A stretch of DNA of 7,065 nt, from the NCBI GenBank assembly GCA_905201565.1, contig CAJKOS010000095.1, positions 1-7,065 of the forward strand, in the 5' to 3' direction. The translations under genes and the position numbers were made by a program. Under the pieces are notes generated by a model, which was given only the letters and a program-made list of their open reading frames with translations, did not search any database and had not been told where the DNA came from. This document shows, piece by piece, positions 1 through 6,034 of this stretch. How positions within the stretch are numbered: the stretch's first letter is position 1; each line of letters opens with the position of its first letter. The stretch comes from an uncultured Erysipelotrichaceae bacterium (GTDB taxonomy: Bacteria > Bacillota_I > Bacilli_A > Erysipelotrichales > Erysipelotrichaceae).

Positions 1-672
1 GCCAACGGTTTTGTTATTGAACTCAAAGACATTGTCGATCATCTCTTTTTCACTTGATTCAATGGCACCTTTCTTTGCACCAAGGTCTACCATCATGCGG
101 ATCGATTCTTCTGACACTTCTTCTTCATCTGCTTTTGGATCAATACCGAGCAAGCGCAATGTTGTATTGGTCGAAACAGAAAGGAACCAGATAATCGGTT
201 TGAAGATGGTCGCTACGGCGGTGACTGTACCTACCGTAAAGCGGGCAACACCCTCTGTTCTTTTCATGGCCACCCGCTTTGGAACAAGTTCACCAAAGAC
301 AAGGCTGAAATAGGAGAGCACAATGGTAATGCCGACAACGATGATCGTATTGAGCATGGTTGTGGATATACCTGTGATGCCGATATCATGGATGAGCCAG
401 TTGACTAATGGATCGGAAAAGCTGTCTGCCGCAAATGCGGAAGAAAGAAATCCCGCCAGGGTGATGGCAACCTGGATGGCTGAAAGGAAATTGTCCGGTG
501 CGCGCATCAAAGCAAGCAGTTTGCCTGCTGTTTTGTCACCTTCTTCTGCCTGTTTTTCCAGTTTTGTTTCGGAAAGCGAAATGACAGCGATCTCAGCTGC
601 CGCAAAGAAGGCATTGATAGCGATCAGTACAATCAGAATCAATATCTTGGGTAATATGGGGTCGTCTGACAA
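1..672 (-). CDS. DUF21/CBS-domain membrane protein (HlyC/CorC/TlyC family), N-terminal part, cut by window edge
   Basis: Reading leftwards from a TTG start, 224 codons are open to the window edge. The start is fixed by an AGGAGGAG ribosome-binding site six bases upstream; there is no in-frame ATG nearby. The protein begins with a hydrophobic helix (about residues 7-31, containing NAFFAAAEIAVISLSETKLE), then further hydrophobic stretches around 66-83, 105-126 and 143-166, and the family signature GELVPKR at 127-133. This is the DUF21 transmembrane domain. Residues 185-224 (EESIRMMVDLGAKKGAIESS, then EKEMIDNVFEF) are the usual lead-in to the paired CBS domains, which lie outside the window. Family members are linked to Mg/Co or other cation export or resistance, and some are misnamed hemolysins; the substrate here cannot be told from sequence. 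It is divergent from the rnf operon, with 222 bases between the starts. Family assignment is firm, function is not. Confidence 0.9.
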   Translation of the reverse strand, partial: MSDDPILPKILILIVLIAINAFFAAAEIAVISLSETKLEKQAEEGDKTAGKLLALMRAPDNFLSAIQVAITLAGFLSSAFAADSFSDPLVNWLIHDIGITGISTTMLNTIIVVGITIVLSYFSLVFGELVPKRVAMKRTEGVARFTVGTVTAVATIFKPIIWFLSVSTNTTLRLLGIDPKADEEEVSEESIRMMVDLGAKKGAIESSEKEMIDNVFEFNNKTVG

Positions 673-687
673 AATAATCTCCTCCTC

Positions 688-704
688 ATCCGGCTTTACC
701 GGAT
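688..704 (-). promoter_or_regulatory. Perfect hairpin abutting the ribosome-binding site of the DUF21 gene
   Basis: ATCCGG and CCGGAT are perfect 6-base complements around a 5-base loop. In the transcript of the leftward gene this hairpin lies in the leader, and its 3' arm ends next to GAGGAGGAG, the ribosome-binding site before the TTG start. It could modulate ribosome access or stabilise the messenger end. No T tract follows, so it is not an intrinsic terminator. Confidence 0.45.
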
Positions 705-717
705 AAATAATGATGAT

Positions 718-744
718 ATATTACCATAAAAATGCGTATTTCAA
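718..744 (-). promoter_or_regulatory. Candidate sigma-A promoter for the DUF21 gene
   Basis: On the minus strand TTGAAA (744-739) is followed after 15 bases by TAATAT (723-718). The -10 box is preceded by TGG, giving an extended -10 (TGn) that can offset the short spacer. Transcription would begin near 711 and give a leader of about 40 bases containing the hairpin at 688-704. Prediction from consensus only. Confidence 0.5.
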
Positions 745-752
745 CATAACCA

Positions 753-802
753 CCACTATTTTTGTGCCCAGATGATGTTTTGTTATTCGCACAGAATAGT
801 GG
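753..802. repeat. Imperfect inverted repeat (dyad) between the divergent promoters
   Basis: The left arm CCACTATTTTTGTGC (753-767) and right arm GCACAGAATAGTGG (789-802) pair as 8 plus 5 perfect base pairs, separated by a TT/G mismatch-bulge, with a 21-base loop. The element lies between the leftward promoter (its -35 ends at 744) and the rightward rnf promoter (-10 at 853). It could be a two-half-site operator for a regulator acting on both genes, or simply a structure-forming sequence. No known operator consensus was recognised in it. Confidence 0.45.
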
Positions 803-849
803 AAATGTTTCAGGTTTTCACAAGTTCAAAACGCAATTGTAATAAGAAG

Positions 850-858
850 TGTTATAAT
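850..858 (+). promoter_or_regulatory. Extended -10 promoter for the rnf operon
   Basis: TGTTATAAT contains a perfect TATAAT (853-858) preceded by TGn. At 16-18 bases upstream only A/C-rich sequence is present, with no recognisable TTGACA-like -35. Transcription would start near 865 and give a leader of about 30 bases before the rnfC ATG at 895. The missing -35 and strong extended -10 leave room for activator control. Prediction from consensus only. Confidence 0.6.
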
Positions 859-894
859 CAGAATGATTCGTTTGAAGGGAAAGGAATTGAGATT

Positions 895-2193
895 ATGTCA
901 CTGTTTACTGGTCCGATGCATCGTCATCTGGATGGACACAAGGATCTCACACTGACGGTTGAAGTCAATACTTCCATCGATCCGGAATATGTGTATATTC
1001 CGCTTTCCAATGGGAAGTGTGAGCCATGTGTGAAAGTCGGCGACGAGGTGAAAGTCGGCACAAAAGTTGCAGAGCGTAATGACCATTTCCGTCTGCCGTT
1101 TTTCTCTTCTGTATCCGGTAAGGTTACAGCAATTGAAAAGCGCATGACATCCGGTCTTACTCCTGCAGATCATCTGGTAATTCAGAATGATCACAAATAT
1201 GAGAAGGTTCGTCCGTTTGAACCGCTGGACTATGAAGCTGCCTCCTGGCAGGAACTTCATGCATTCTGCCAGGACTCCGGTATGCTGGGTCTTGGTGGGG
1301 CAGGATTTCCAACATATGTCAAATATGCAAATCCTGAGAATGTTGATCTTCTCATCATCAATGCGGTTGAATGTGAACCGTATCTGACAGCAGATTATAA
1401 GAATATTGAGGAGAATGGTGAGCTGCTCAAGACTGGTGTACTTGCTTTCCATAAGCTTTCCAAGGCTGCTAAGGCATGCATTGCCATCAAGGAAGACAAA
1501 GTGCAGCAGATCAGCCATCTCAAGGAACTGTTTGCAGGTACTGCCATTGAGGTAAGACCTGTCAAAGACCTCTATCCGATGGGATGGGAGAGAACCATTG
1601 TCTATGCTTTGACAAAGAAGCACTATGACAAACTTCCGATCGAAGCTGGCTGCATTGTCACGAATGCCGCTACGGCTATTGCCTTCGGTAATGCCCTTGT
1701 CAACGGTATGCCAATTACCGAAAAGTATGTCACTGTTGCGGGTGATGGTGTGGGCAAACCACAGAATGTGCGCGTACCGGTAGGTACTACTGCACATGAC
1801 ATCGTCATGGCATGTGGTGGTTATACTGCTGAAGATGTACTGCTGATTGCGGGTGGTCCGATGATGGGCAAGACCATCACAACCGATGCCTTTGCGATCG
1901 CTCCACAGAACAATGGTCTGACAGTGCTTGTCAATGAGGAAATTGACGAGGTGCCATGCCTTCGTTGTGGAAGATGTACGGAGGCATGTCCGGCAGGTCT
2001 TGAACCGGTCAGAATTGCCAACGCGGTCAAGACAAATGACACAGCACTTCTCAACAAGCTCCATACACTGGATTGCATTGAGTGCGGTCTTTGTACATAT
2101 GTATGTCCTTCCAAGATTGCTGTGACAGAAAATGTGCGCAGAGGCAAGAGAACCCTGCAGATGCGTATGAATAAAGGGGGTGCCAAGAAATGA
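895..2193 (+). CDS. rnfC: Rnf electron-transport complex subunit RnfC (NADH-side FMN and Fe-S subunit)
   Basis: 432 residues. RnfC is the peripheral cytoplasmic subunit that exchanges electrons with NAD(H) through FMN and two [4Fe-4S] clusters. Visible parts in order: an N-terminal lipoyl-like barrel (about 30-80, with VKVGDEVKVGTKVAE and SSVSGKV), a glycine-rich nucleotide/FMN loop LGLGGAGFPT (131-140) followed by ECEPYLTADYKN (159-170), the SLBB-type region (about 275-320), and two ferredoxin motifs, CLRCGRCTEACP (C355, C358, C361, C365) and CIECGLCTYVCP (C394, C397, C400, C404). It ends soon after the second cluster, without the long repetitive tail of proteobacterial RnfC. The ATG at 895 is chosen because AAGGA lies nine bases upstream; the frame is open back to 772, but that would place the promoter inside the gene. 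First gene of the operon; its TGA overlaps the rnfD ATG by four bases. Confidence 0.95.
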   Translation: MSLFTGPMHRHLDGHKDLTLTVEVNTSIDPEYVYIPLSNGKCEPCVKVGDEVKVGTKVAERNDHFRLPFFSSVSGKVTAIEKRMTSGLTPADHLVIQNDHKYEKVRPFEPLDYEAASWQELHAFCQDSGMLGLGGAGFPTYVKYANPENVDLLIINAVECEPYLTADYKNIEENGELLKTGVLAFHKLSKAAKACIAIKEDKVQQISHLKELFAGTAIEVRPVKDLYPMGWERTIVYALTKKHYDKLPIEAGCIVTNAATAIAFGNALVNGMPITEKYVTVAGDGVGKPQNVRVPVGTTAHDIVMACGGYTAEDVLLIAGGPMMGKTITTDAFAIAPQNNGLTVLVNEEIDEVPCLRCGRCTEACPAGLEPVRIANAVKTNDTALLNKLHTLDCIECGLCTYVCPSKIAVTENVRRGKRTLQMRMNKGGAKK

Positions 2194-3680
2194 AATTTAC
2201 ATTCCGCGCGTCTCCAAACTACAGAGACAGCAAATCCACATCTGAAATCATGAAGGATGTCACCATCTGCCTGCTGGCAGTGTTGACATTCTCAGCTGTA
2301 TGGTATGGCGTGAGCTATGGTTTGAACTATGGTATCCGCGTTGTACTCCTTGCGCTTTGTGCAATTGTTTCTGCCCTTGTGACAGAAGCTGTGTACTTCA
2401 AAATACGCGGCAAGGATATCGTCCATGGTCTTACCCATTCTTATGCATGGGTGACAGCGTTAATTATTGTTTTGATCTCCAAGATTGATACAAGTTACTA
2501 TGCTGTAATCGTTGCGACTTCTCTTGCATTGATCTTTGGCAAACTTGTATTTGGTGGTTTTGGGCAGAATATCTTTAACCCTGCAGCATTTGGCGCAGCG
2601 ATCATCACAAATAGCTTCTCTGCATCCGCATCTGCTGACTTTGTGACAGGTGCTACACCGCTTTCACCGATGCAGAGCGCAGGATGGGTCATGGATCCGA
2701 TCAATCTCGGTTCTTATATCAATGAGTTTGGTGGTTTCGGTAATATGTTCATCGGTAACTATGCTTCAGTTATCGGTGGATCATGTGCACTGCTGATTAT
2801 CCTCTGTTATGCATTCCTTACATGGCGCAAGGATCTCAACTGGAGAACACCACTTGTCTATGTTGGTACAATTGCCATCATTTCCCTGATCGCAGGTCTA
2901 GCGACAGGACAAGGTATTGAGTTCATGTGCATCAACCTGCTTGCGGGTGGTGTCATGTTCTGCGGTGTTTTCATGTTGACAGATCCTGTTACTTCTCCGG
3001 TAACGATCAGCGGCCGTTATATCTTTGCGGTTGGTGCTGCAGTGCTCACACTGCTCATCAGATGGAAGTCCAATCTGCCAGATGGTGCATTGTATTCTAT
3101 TCTTCTTATGAATATGCTGACACCGGCAATTGATATGGCATGTGATGGTTCTTTGATCAAGGACATCAAGAAGATCCAGATGAGAACCATGATTATCTGT
3201 GGTATTACAGCACTTGTCGGTATTGCAGTAGGTGTGACATTGACACCAGCTGCTGCTGAAGAAAGCTCTACAGCTGCACCAGTTGAAGAAACAACGGGTG
3301 AAGAGGAAGAAGCAGAAAGCAGTTCATTGGATCTTTCCCAGTTTGAAGCAGTTGCTGAGGAAGTTTCCAACGATGGAACAACCGCTGTCTATGAATGTTC
3401 GGCAAAGGGCTTTGGTCTTGTGACGGAAGCAGGGGATGACTACAGTGAAAATGAAGCTGAAGTCACGATTAATCTTTCCGATATGACGGTTGCGTCTGTT
3501 GAACTGACACACTTTGGTGATACGAAAGGTGTTGGCGACAAGGCGACAAGCGATGATGCACTTGCTGCGTATGTTGGCGTAAGTGCTGCAGATGAAGTGG
3601 ATGCAGTAAGTTCTGCTACCTATACTTCTGGTTCTGTTCAGGCAATGGTTCAGGCTGCATTGGATGCAGCGGCTGAATGA
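2190..3680 (+). CDS. rnfD: Rnf complex subunit RnfD with an extra C-terminal FMN-binding domain
   Basis: 496 residues, well above the roughly 310-350 usual for RnfD. Residues 1-352 are the normal integral membrane subunit: ASPNYRDSKSTSEIMKDV near the start, multiple helices, FNPAAFG (129-135), and the covalent FMN site D150-F-V-T-G-A-T156, where Thr156 matches the flavinylated threonine of the RnfD/NqrB family. After the last helix (about 333-351) comes an acidic low-complexity linker (354-382, AAAEESS to EEEEAESSS). A domain at about 385-496 then resembles RnfG/NqrC FMN-binding domains (PF04205 type): HFGDTKGVGDKA (441-452) and DAVSSATYTS (471-480). DAVSSAT fits the ApbE target pattern Dxx(s/t)gAT, making Thr477 a candidate second FMN site. 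The frame is continuous, so this is a real fusion. ATG overlaps rnfC; ribosome-binding site AAAGGGGG at 2173-2180. The outward location of the tail is inferred from membrane topology of the family. Confidence 0.95.
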   Translation: MKFTFRASPNYRDSKSTSEIMKDVTICLLAVLTFSAVWYGVSYGLNYGIRVVLLALCAIVSALVTEAVYFKIRGKDIVHGLTHSYAWVTALIIVLISKIDTSYYAVIVATSLALIFGKLVFGGFGQNIFNPAAFGAAIITNSFSASASADFVTGATPLSPMQSAGWVMDPINLGSYINEFGGFGNMFIGNYASVIGGSCALLIILCYAFLTWRKDLNWRTPLVYVGTIAIISLIAGLATGQGIEFMCINLLAGGVMFCGVFMLTDPVTSPVTISGRYIFAVGAAVLTLLIRWKSNLPDGALYSILLMNMLTPAIDMACDGSLIKDIKKIQMRTMIICGITALVGIAVGVTLTPAAAEESSTAAPVEETTGEEEEAESSSLDLSQFEAVAEEVSNDGTTAVYECSAKGFGLVTEAGDDYSENEAEVTINLSDMTVASVELTHFGDTKGVGDKATSDDALAAYVGVSAADEVDAVSSATYTSGSVQAMVQAALDAAAE

Positions 3681-3697
3681 GGAAAGGGGTGTTTACA

Positions 3698-4231
3698 ATG
3701 GAGAAAATGAAAGAATCCAGCGTTTACAAGATGGTACTGCTCGGTGTTCTCTGCGCAGTATGTGGTCTTTTCCTTTCTGTGGTCAACAGTATCACAGCAC
3801 CGATTATTGCTGAAAATGCCCTTGCGACAGTGAAGGATTCTCTGGAAATCATCTATCCGGGTGCTGAGTTCACCGATGTGACAGAGGATTATATTGCTGA
3901 AGATACAACGGGTCACGTCGATGCGATTTATACAGCAGGGGATGAAGGTGTGATCTTTACCCTGAATGGTACAGGTTATTCCAGTTCTGGTCTGACCTTC
4001 ATGGTCGGTTTTGACACAGAAGGTGCTATTTCCGGATTTGTTCCACTGGAGAGCAGTGAGACAGATGGTTTTGGTTCAAGAGTCTTCGAAGAAGAGTTCT
4101 ACAGCACATATGTCGGCATTGCGGAAGGCGATGAGATTCCAATGCTTTCTGGTGCGACATTGACTTCCACTGCGGTAAGAGATGGTATTGAAGCTGCACA
4201 GGCACTTCTTCCATCTGTTCTTGGAAACTAA
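3698..4231 (+). CDS. rnfG: Rnf complex subunit RnfG (covalent FMN protein)
   Basis: 177 residues from the ATG at 3698, chosen because AAAGGGG (3683-3689) lies eight bases upstream. An ATG at 3677 overlapping the rnfD stop is in frame but lacks a site at the right distance. One N-terminal membrane helix (about residues 11-36) anchors an outward-facing FMN-binding domain. The domain contains GFGSRVFEEEF (124-134) and the flavinylation motif SGATLTS (151-157), with Thr154 as the expected FMN-linked residue, attached by ApbE in known systems. The Asp that normally sits three residues before the S/T of the motif is replaced by Pro (PMLSGAT). The region YVG-xxxxDE(I/V)-xxx-S(G/S)ATxTS aligns with the RnfD tail, so the two domains look paralogous. 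In the complex RnfG passes electrons between RnfD and the RnfA/RnfE membrane pair. Family assignment is firm. Confidence 0.93.
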   Translation: MEKMKESSVYKMVLLGVLCAVCGLFLSVVNSITAPIIAENALATVKDSLEIIYPGAEFTDVTEDYIAEDTTGHVDAIYTAGDEGVIFTLNGTGYSSSGLTFMVGFDTEGAISGFVPLESSETDGFGSRVFEEEFYSTYVGIAEGDEIPMLSGATLTSTAVRDGIEAAQALLPSVLGN

Positions 4232-4246
4232 GAGGGGTAAGTGAAA

Positions 4247-4891
4247 ATGAGTGAAAAGAAAAAGACAAGCTTCTTTGACAAGCTTCTGACACAGAACCCT
4301 GTATTTGGTCTGTATCTTGGCATTTGTTCTACACTTGCCATCACAACAAATATCAACAATGCCCTCGGTATGGGTGTTGCCGTTACAGTTGTTCTCGTAT
4401 TGTCCAATATCCTTGTCTCCTGTGTGAGAAACATCACACCGGATGACATTCATATTCCGGTTTACATCGTCATCATCGCAACGCTCGTTACGGTCGTTGA
4501 GATGTTTATGCAGGCATATACAACAGATCTTTATGCAGCACTTGGTGCATTCATTGATCTGATCGTTGTTAACTGCATCATCCTTGGCCGTGCTGAAGCA
4601 TTTGCGTCCAAGAATCCGGTTGGCAAGTCTGCAGCAGATGGTCTCATGATGGGTGTTTCCTATACATGTTCTCTGTTTGCGATGTCCTTGATCAGACAGA
4701 TTCTCGGTACTGGTGCATTGACACTGTCCAACCCATTTACCAATGCGACAATCTTCTCTTTGCAGATATTGCCTGCAGGATATGAGATCGGGCTTTTCAC
4801 AAGCCAGACTGGTGCGTTCTTCACCTTTGCACTGCTTGCGGCAGCAATTGCAATGTATAAGGAAAGCAAGAGCAGAAAGGGGGCTGAATAA
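4247..4891 (+). CDS. rnfE: Rnf complex integral membrane subunit RnfE
   Basis: 214 residues, the usual size. It is a polytopic membrane protein homologous to RnfA; together they form the pseudo-symmetric membrane core that holds a [2Fe-2S] cluster and is tied to ion movement. Conserved cysteines expected as cluster ligands are C27 (LGICSTLAITT) and C110 (VVNCIILGRAEAFASK). Other family segments are NNALGMGVAVT (37-47) and IPVYIVIIATLVTVVEM (70-86). The ATG at 4247 is preferred, with GAGGGG (4232-4237) nine bases before it; a GTG at 4241 in the same frame would be only three bases from that site. The stop codon overlaps the rnfA start by one base (TAATG), suggesting coupled translation. Confidence 0.95.
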   Translation: MSEKKKTSFFDKLLTQNPVFGLYLGICSTLAITTNINNALGMGVAVTVVLVLSNILVSCVRNITPDDIHIPVYIVIIATLVTVVEMFMQAYTTDLYAALGAFIDLIVVNCIILGRAEAFASKNPVGKSAADGLMMGVSYTCSLFAMSLIRQILGTGALTLSNPFTNATIFSLQILPAGYEIGLFTSQTGAFFTFALLAAAIAMYKESKSRKGAE

Positions 4892-5463
4892 TGAATCTCT
4901 TCACATTGTTTATCAGCGCTATGCTGATTAATAACATCATTCTTTCCAAGTTTCTGGGTATGTGCCCGTTCATGGGTGTTTCCACAAGACTTGACTCAGC
5001 CTTCGGCATGGGATGTGCGGTCACATTCGTCATCTTCTGTGCATCTGTTCTTTCCTGGGGACTGTATCATTTCATTCTTGTTCCATTTGAACTTGAGTAC
5101 ATGGAACTGATCTGCTTCATCCTGCTCATTGCGGCTTTCGTACAGCTTGTTGAAATGTTTGTCAAGAAGACAAGCCCTTCTCTTTATAAGAGTCTTGGAA
5201 TTTATCTTCCTTTGATCACGACAAACTGCACAGTTCTTTATGTTGCTATGGATAACATTACACAGAACTACAATCTGATCGAAACCATGGTGAACTCCAT
5301 TGCTGTTCCACTCGGCTTCATGCTGATGCTCGTCATCTTTGCGACCATTCGTACAAGACTGCAGAGCAATGATATTCCTAAAGCATTCCAGGGTAATCCG
5401 ATTGCCTTCGTGATTGCTGGTATCATGGCACTGGCCTTTGGGTCTCTTGCCGGACTGGTATAA
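4891..5463 (+). CDS. rnfA: Rnf complex integral membrane subunit RnfA
   Basis: 190 residues, typical for RnfA. The start MNLFTLFISAMLINNIILSK and FLGMCPFMGVS are near-diagnostic. C25 and C113 (LPLITTNCTVLYVA) are the expected ligands of the [2Fe-2S] cluster shared with RnfE in the middle of the membrane. About six hydrophobic segments span the chain, ending in GNPIAFVIAGIMALAFGSLAGLV. The ribosome-binding site AAAGGGGG lies at 4876-4883 within the end of rnfE, and the start overlaps the rnfE stop. Only three bases separate its stop from the start of the next small gene. Confidence 0.96.
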   Translation: MNLFTLFISAMLINNIILSKFLGMCPFMGVSTRLDSAFGMGCAVTFVIFCASVLSWGLYHFILVPFELEYMELICFILLIAAFVQLVEMFVKKTSPSLYKSLGIYLPLITTNCTVLYVAMDNITQNYNLIETMVNSIAVPLGFMLMLVIFATIRTRLQSNDIPKAFQGNPIAFVIAGIMALAFGSLAGLV

Positions 5464-5466
5464 GCT

Positions 5467-5670
5467 ATGAGAGTAGTCCTCGCTATTGGCCTTGTTGTTG
5501 CATTGTTCTTGCTGGTAGTAATCTCTTACCGTATGAACAAGAAGACACCGGTTCCGGAGGGGTGTGAAAACCTTCATCCGGACTGTCAGGCATGTGGGAT
5601 TGCGGATTGTGCAATCCGGGGGGATATGATGAAGAAAATCAAGGAGGAACTGGATCATGGAAATCATTAA
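5467..5670 (+). CDS. Small single-pass membrane protein with CxxCGxxxC motif, inserted between rnfA and rnfB; family not recognised
   Basis: 67 residues. Residues 3-21 form one hydrophobic helix, followed by basic RMNKK (22-26) and a short soluble tail with four cysteines: C33, C40, C43 and C48 (PDCQACGIADC), then a charged helix-like end (DMMKKIKEELDHG). The C-x2-C-x4-C spacing with a following Gly equals the first three ligands of the RnfB Fe-S domain (CGGCGNPGC), and C33 could be the fourth ligand. An anchored Fe-S protein is therefore likely, perhaps a diverged partner or paralogue of RnfB. It starts three bases after rnfA with no clear ribosome-binding site, so its translation is probably coupled to rnfA. 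Its last 14 bases overlap rnfB, and the rnfB ribosome-binding site lies inside it. The tight placement argues that it is a true gene. An electron-transfer or cluster-handling role is inference. Confidence 0.8.
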   Translation: MRVVLAIGLVVALFLLVVISYRMNKKTPVPEGCENLHPDCQACGIADCAIRGDMMKKIKEELDHGNH

Positions 5671-5938
5671 AGCAGTTGGTCTGATGCTTGTTCTTGGCGC
5701 AATCATCGGTATCGGACTTGGCTTTGCCGGCAAAAAGCTCGCCGTCAAGGAAGATACACGTGTTGCGGATATTCTGGCAATGCTGCCGGGGTATAACTGC
5801 GGTGGATGTGGAAATCCGGGATGTTCTGGTATGGCCCAGGCTCTTGTGGATGGTACATCTCACATCGACGATTGCAAGCCTTGCAAAGCTGATCAGAAAG
5901 AAAAGATTAAAGCCTATATGGCTGAAAATGGTCTTTGA
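5657..5938 (+). CDS. rnfB: Short RnfB: membrane anchor plus Cys4 Fe-S domain, no ferredoxin-like domain
   Basis: 93 residues, against about 190 in E. coli RsxB and more in many clostridia. Residues 5-25 are the N-terminal membrane helix. Residues 35-73 are the RnfB Fe-S domain with MLPGYNCGGCGNPGCSGMA and ligands C48, C51, C56 and C73 in the family spacing C-x2-C-x4-C-x16-C; an extra C76 follows. The gene then stops after a charged tail. The two CxxCxxCxxxCP clusters that normally follow, and are thought to receive electrons from ferredoxin, are absent. The stop is followed within 15 bases by a strong terminator, and no ferredoxin motif is visible in other frames, so this is not a local frameshift. 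The start has the operon's best ribosome-binding site, AAGGAGG at 5641-5647, nine bases upstream. Last gene of the operon. It could be called an RnfB-like (Fe-S)-binding protein instead. Confidence 0.85.
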   Translation: MEIIKAVGLMLVLGAIIGIGLGFAGKKLAVKEDTRVADILAMLPGYNCGGCGNPGCSGMAQALVDGTSHIDDCKPCKADQKEKIKAYMAENGL

Positions 5939-5952
5939 TCAATTGAACTTAC

Positions 5953-5983
5953 AGTGCAGATATAAAAAATCTGCACTTTTTTT
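5953..5983 (+). terminator. Intrinsic terminator of the rnf operon
   Basis: AGTGCAGAT and ATCTGCACT form a perfect 9-base-pair stem around a 7-base A-rich loop, followed by an unbroken T run (5977-5983). It lies 15 bases after the rnfB stop and closes the operon. Confidence 0.93.
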
Positions 5984-6034
5984 GTGGAACATCCGTTTTT
6001 CTGACAATACATATAGTGAAAGGAGATGACTTAT

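Noticed and set aside
11..706. Two plus-strand open frames opposite the DUF21 gene
   Set aside because: The minus-strand product has clear family motifs and a start signal; the plus-strand translations show none.
753..802. Dyad as a MITE-like mobile repeat
   Set aside because: There is no target-site duplication beside the arms, and only one copy is present in the window.
806..823. Possible Rex (NADH-sensing repressor) operator before rnfC
   Set aside because: TTCACAA at 817-823 resembles one half-site, but the other half matches only about three of seven positions, so it is not supportable.
772..894. Upstream ATG extension of rnfC by 41 residues
   Set aside because: It would contain the extended -10 promoter and half of the dyad, has no family similarity in the added residues, and the ATG at 895 has a well-spaced ribosome-binding site.
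898..2064. Long open frame of 388 codons antisense to rnfC
   Set aside because: It mirrors the reading frame of a firmly identified gene, has an odd Cys/His/Arg-rich composition, no recognisable motif and no neighbouring signals.
3677..3697. Earlier start for rnfG at the ATG overlapping the rnfD stop
   Set aside because: The AAAGGGG site falls after that ATG and is properly spaced for the ATG at 3698.
4996..5748. 250-codon open frame antisense to rnfA and the small genes
   Set aside because: It is the complement of several real overlapping genes, with low-complexity polar composition and no ribosome-binding site or motif support.
5939..6034. Missing ferredoxin domain of RnfB hidden by a frameshift
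   Set aside because: No CxxCxxCxxxCP motif in any frame, and a strong terminator begins 15 bases after the stop.
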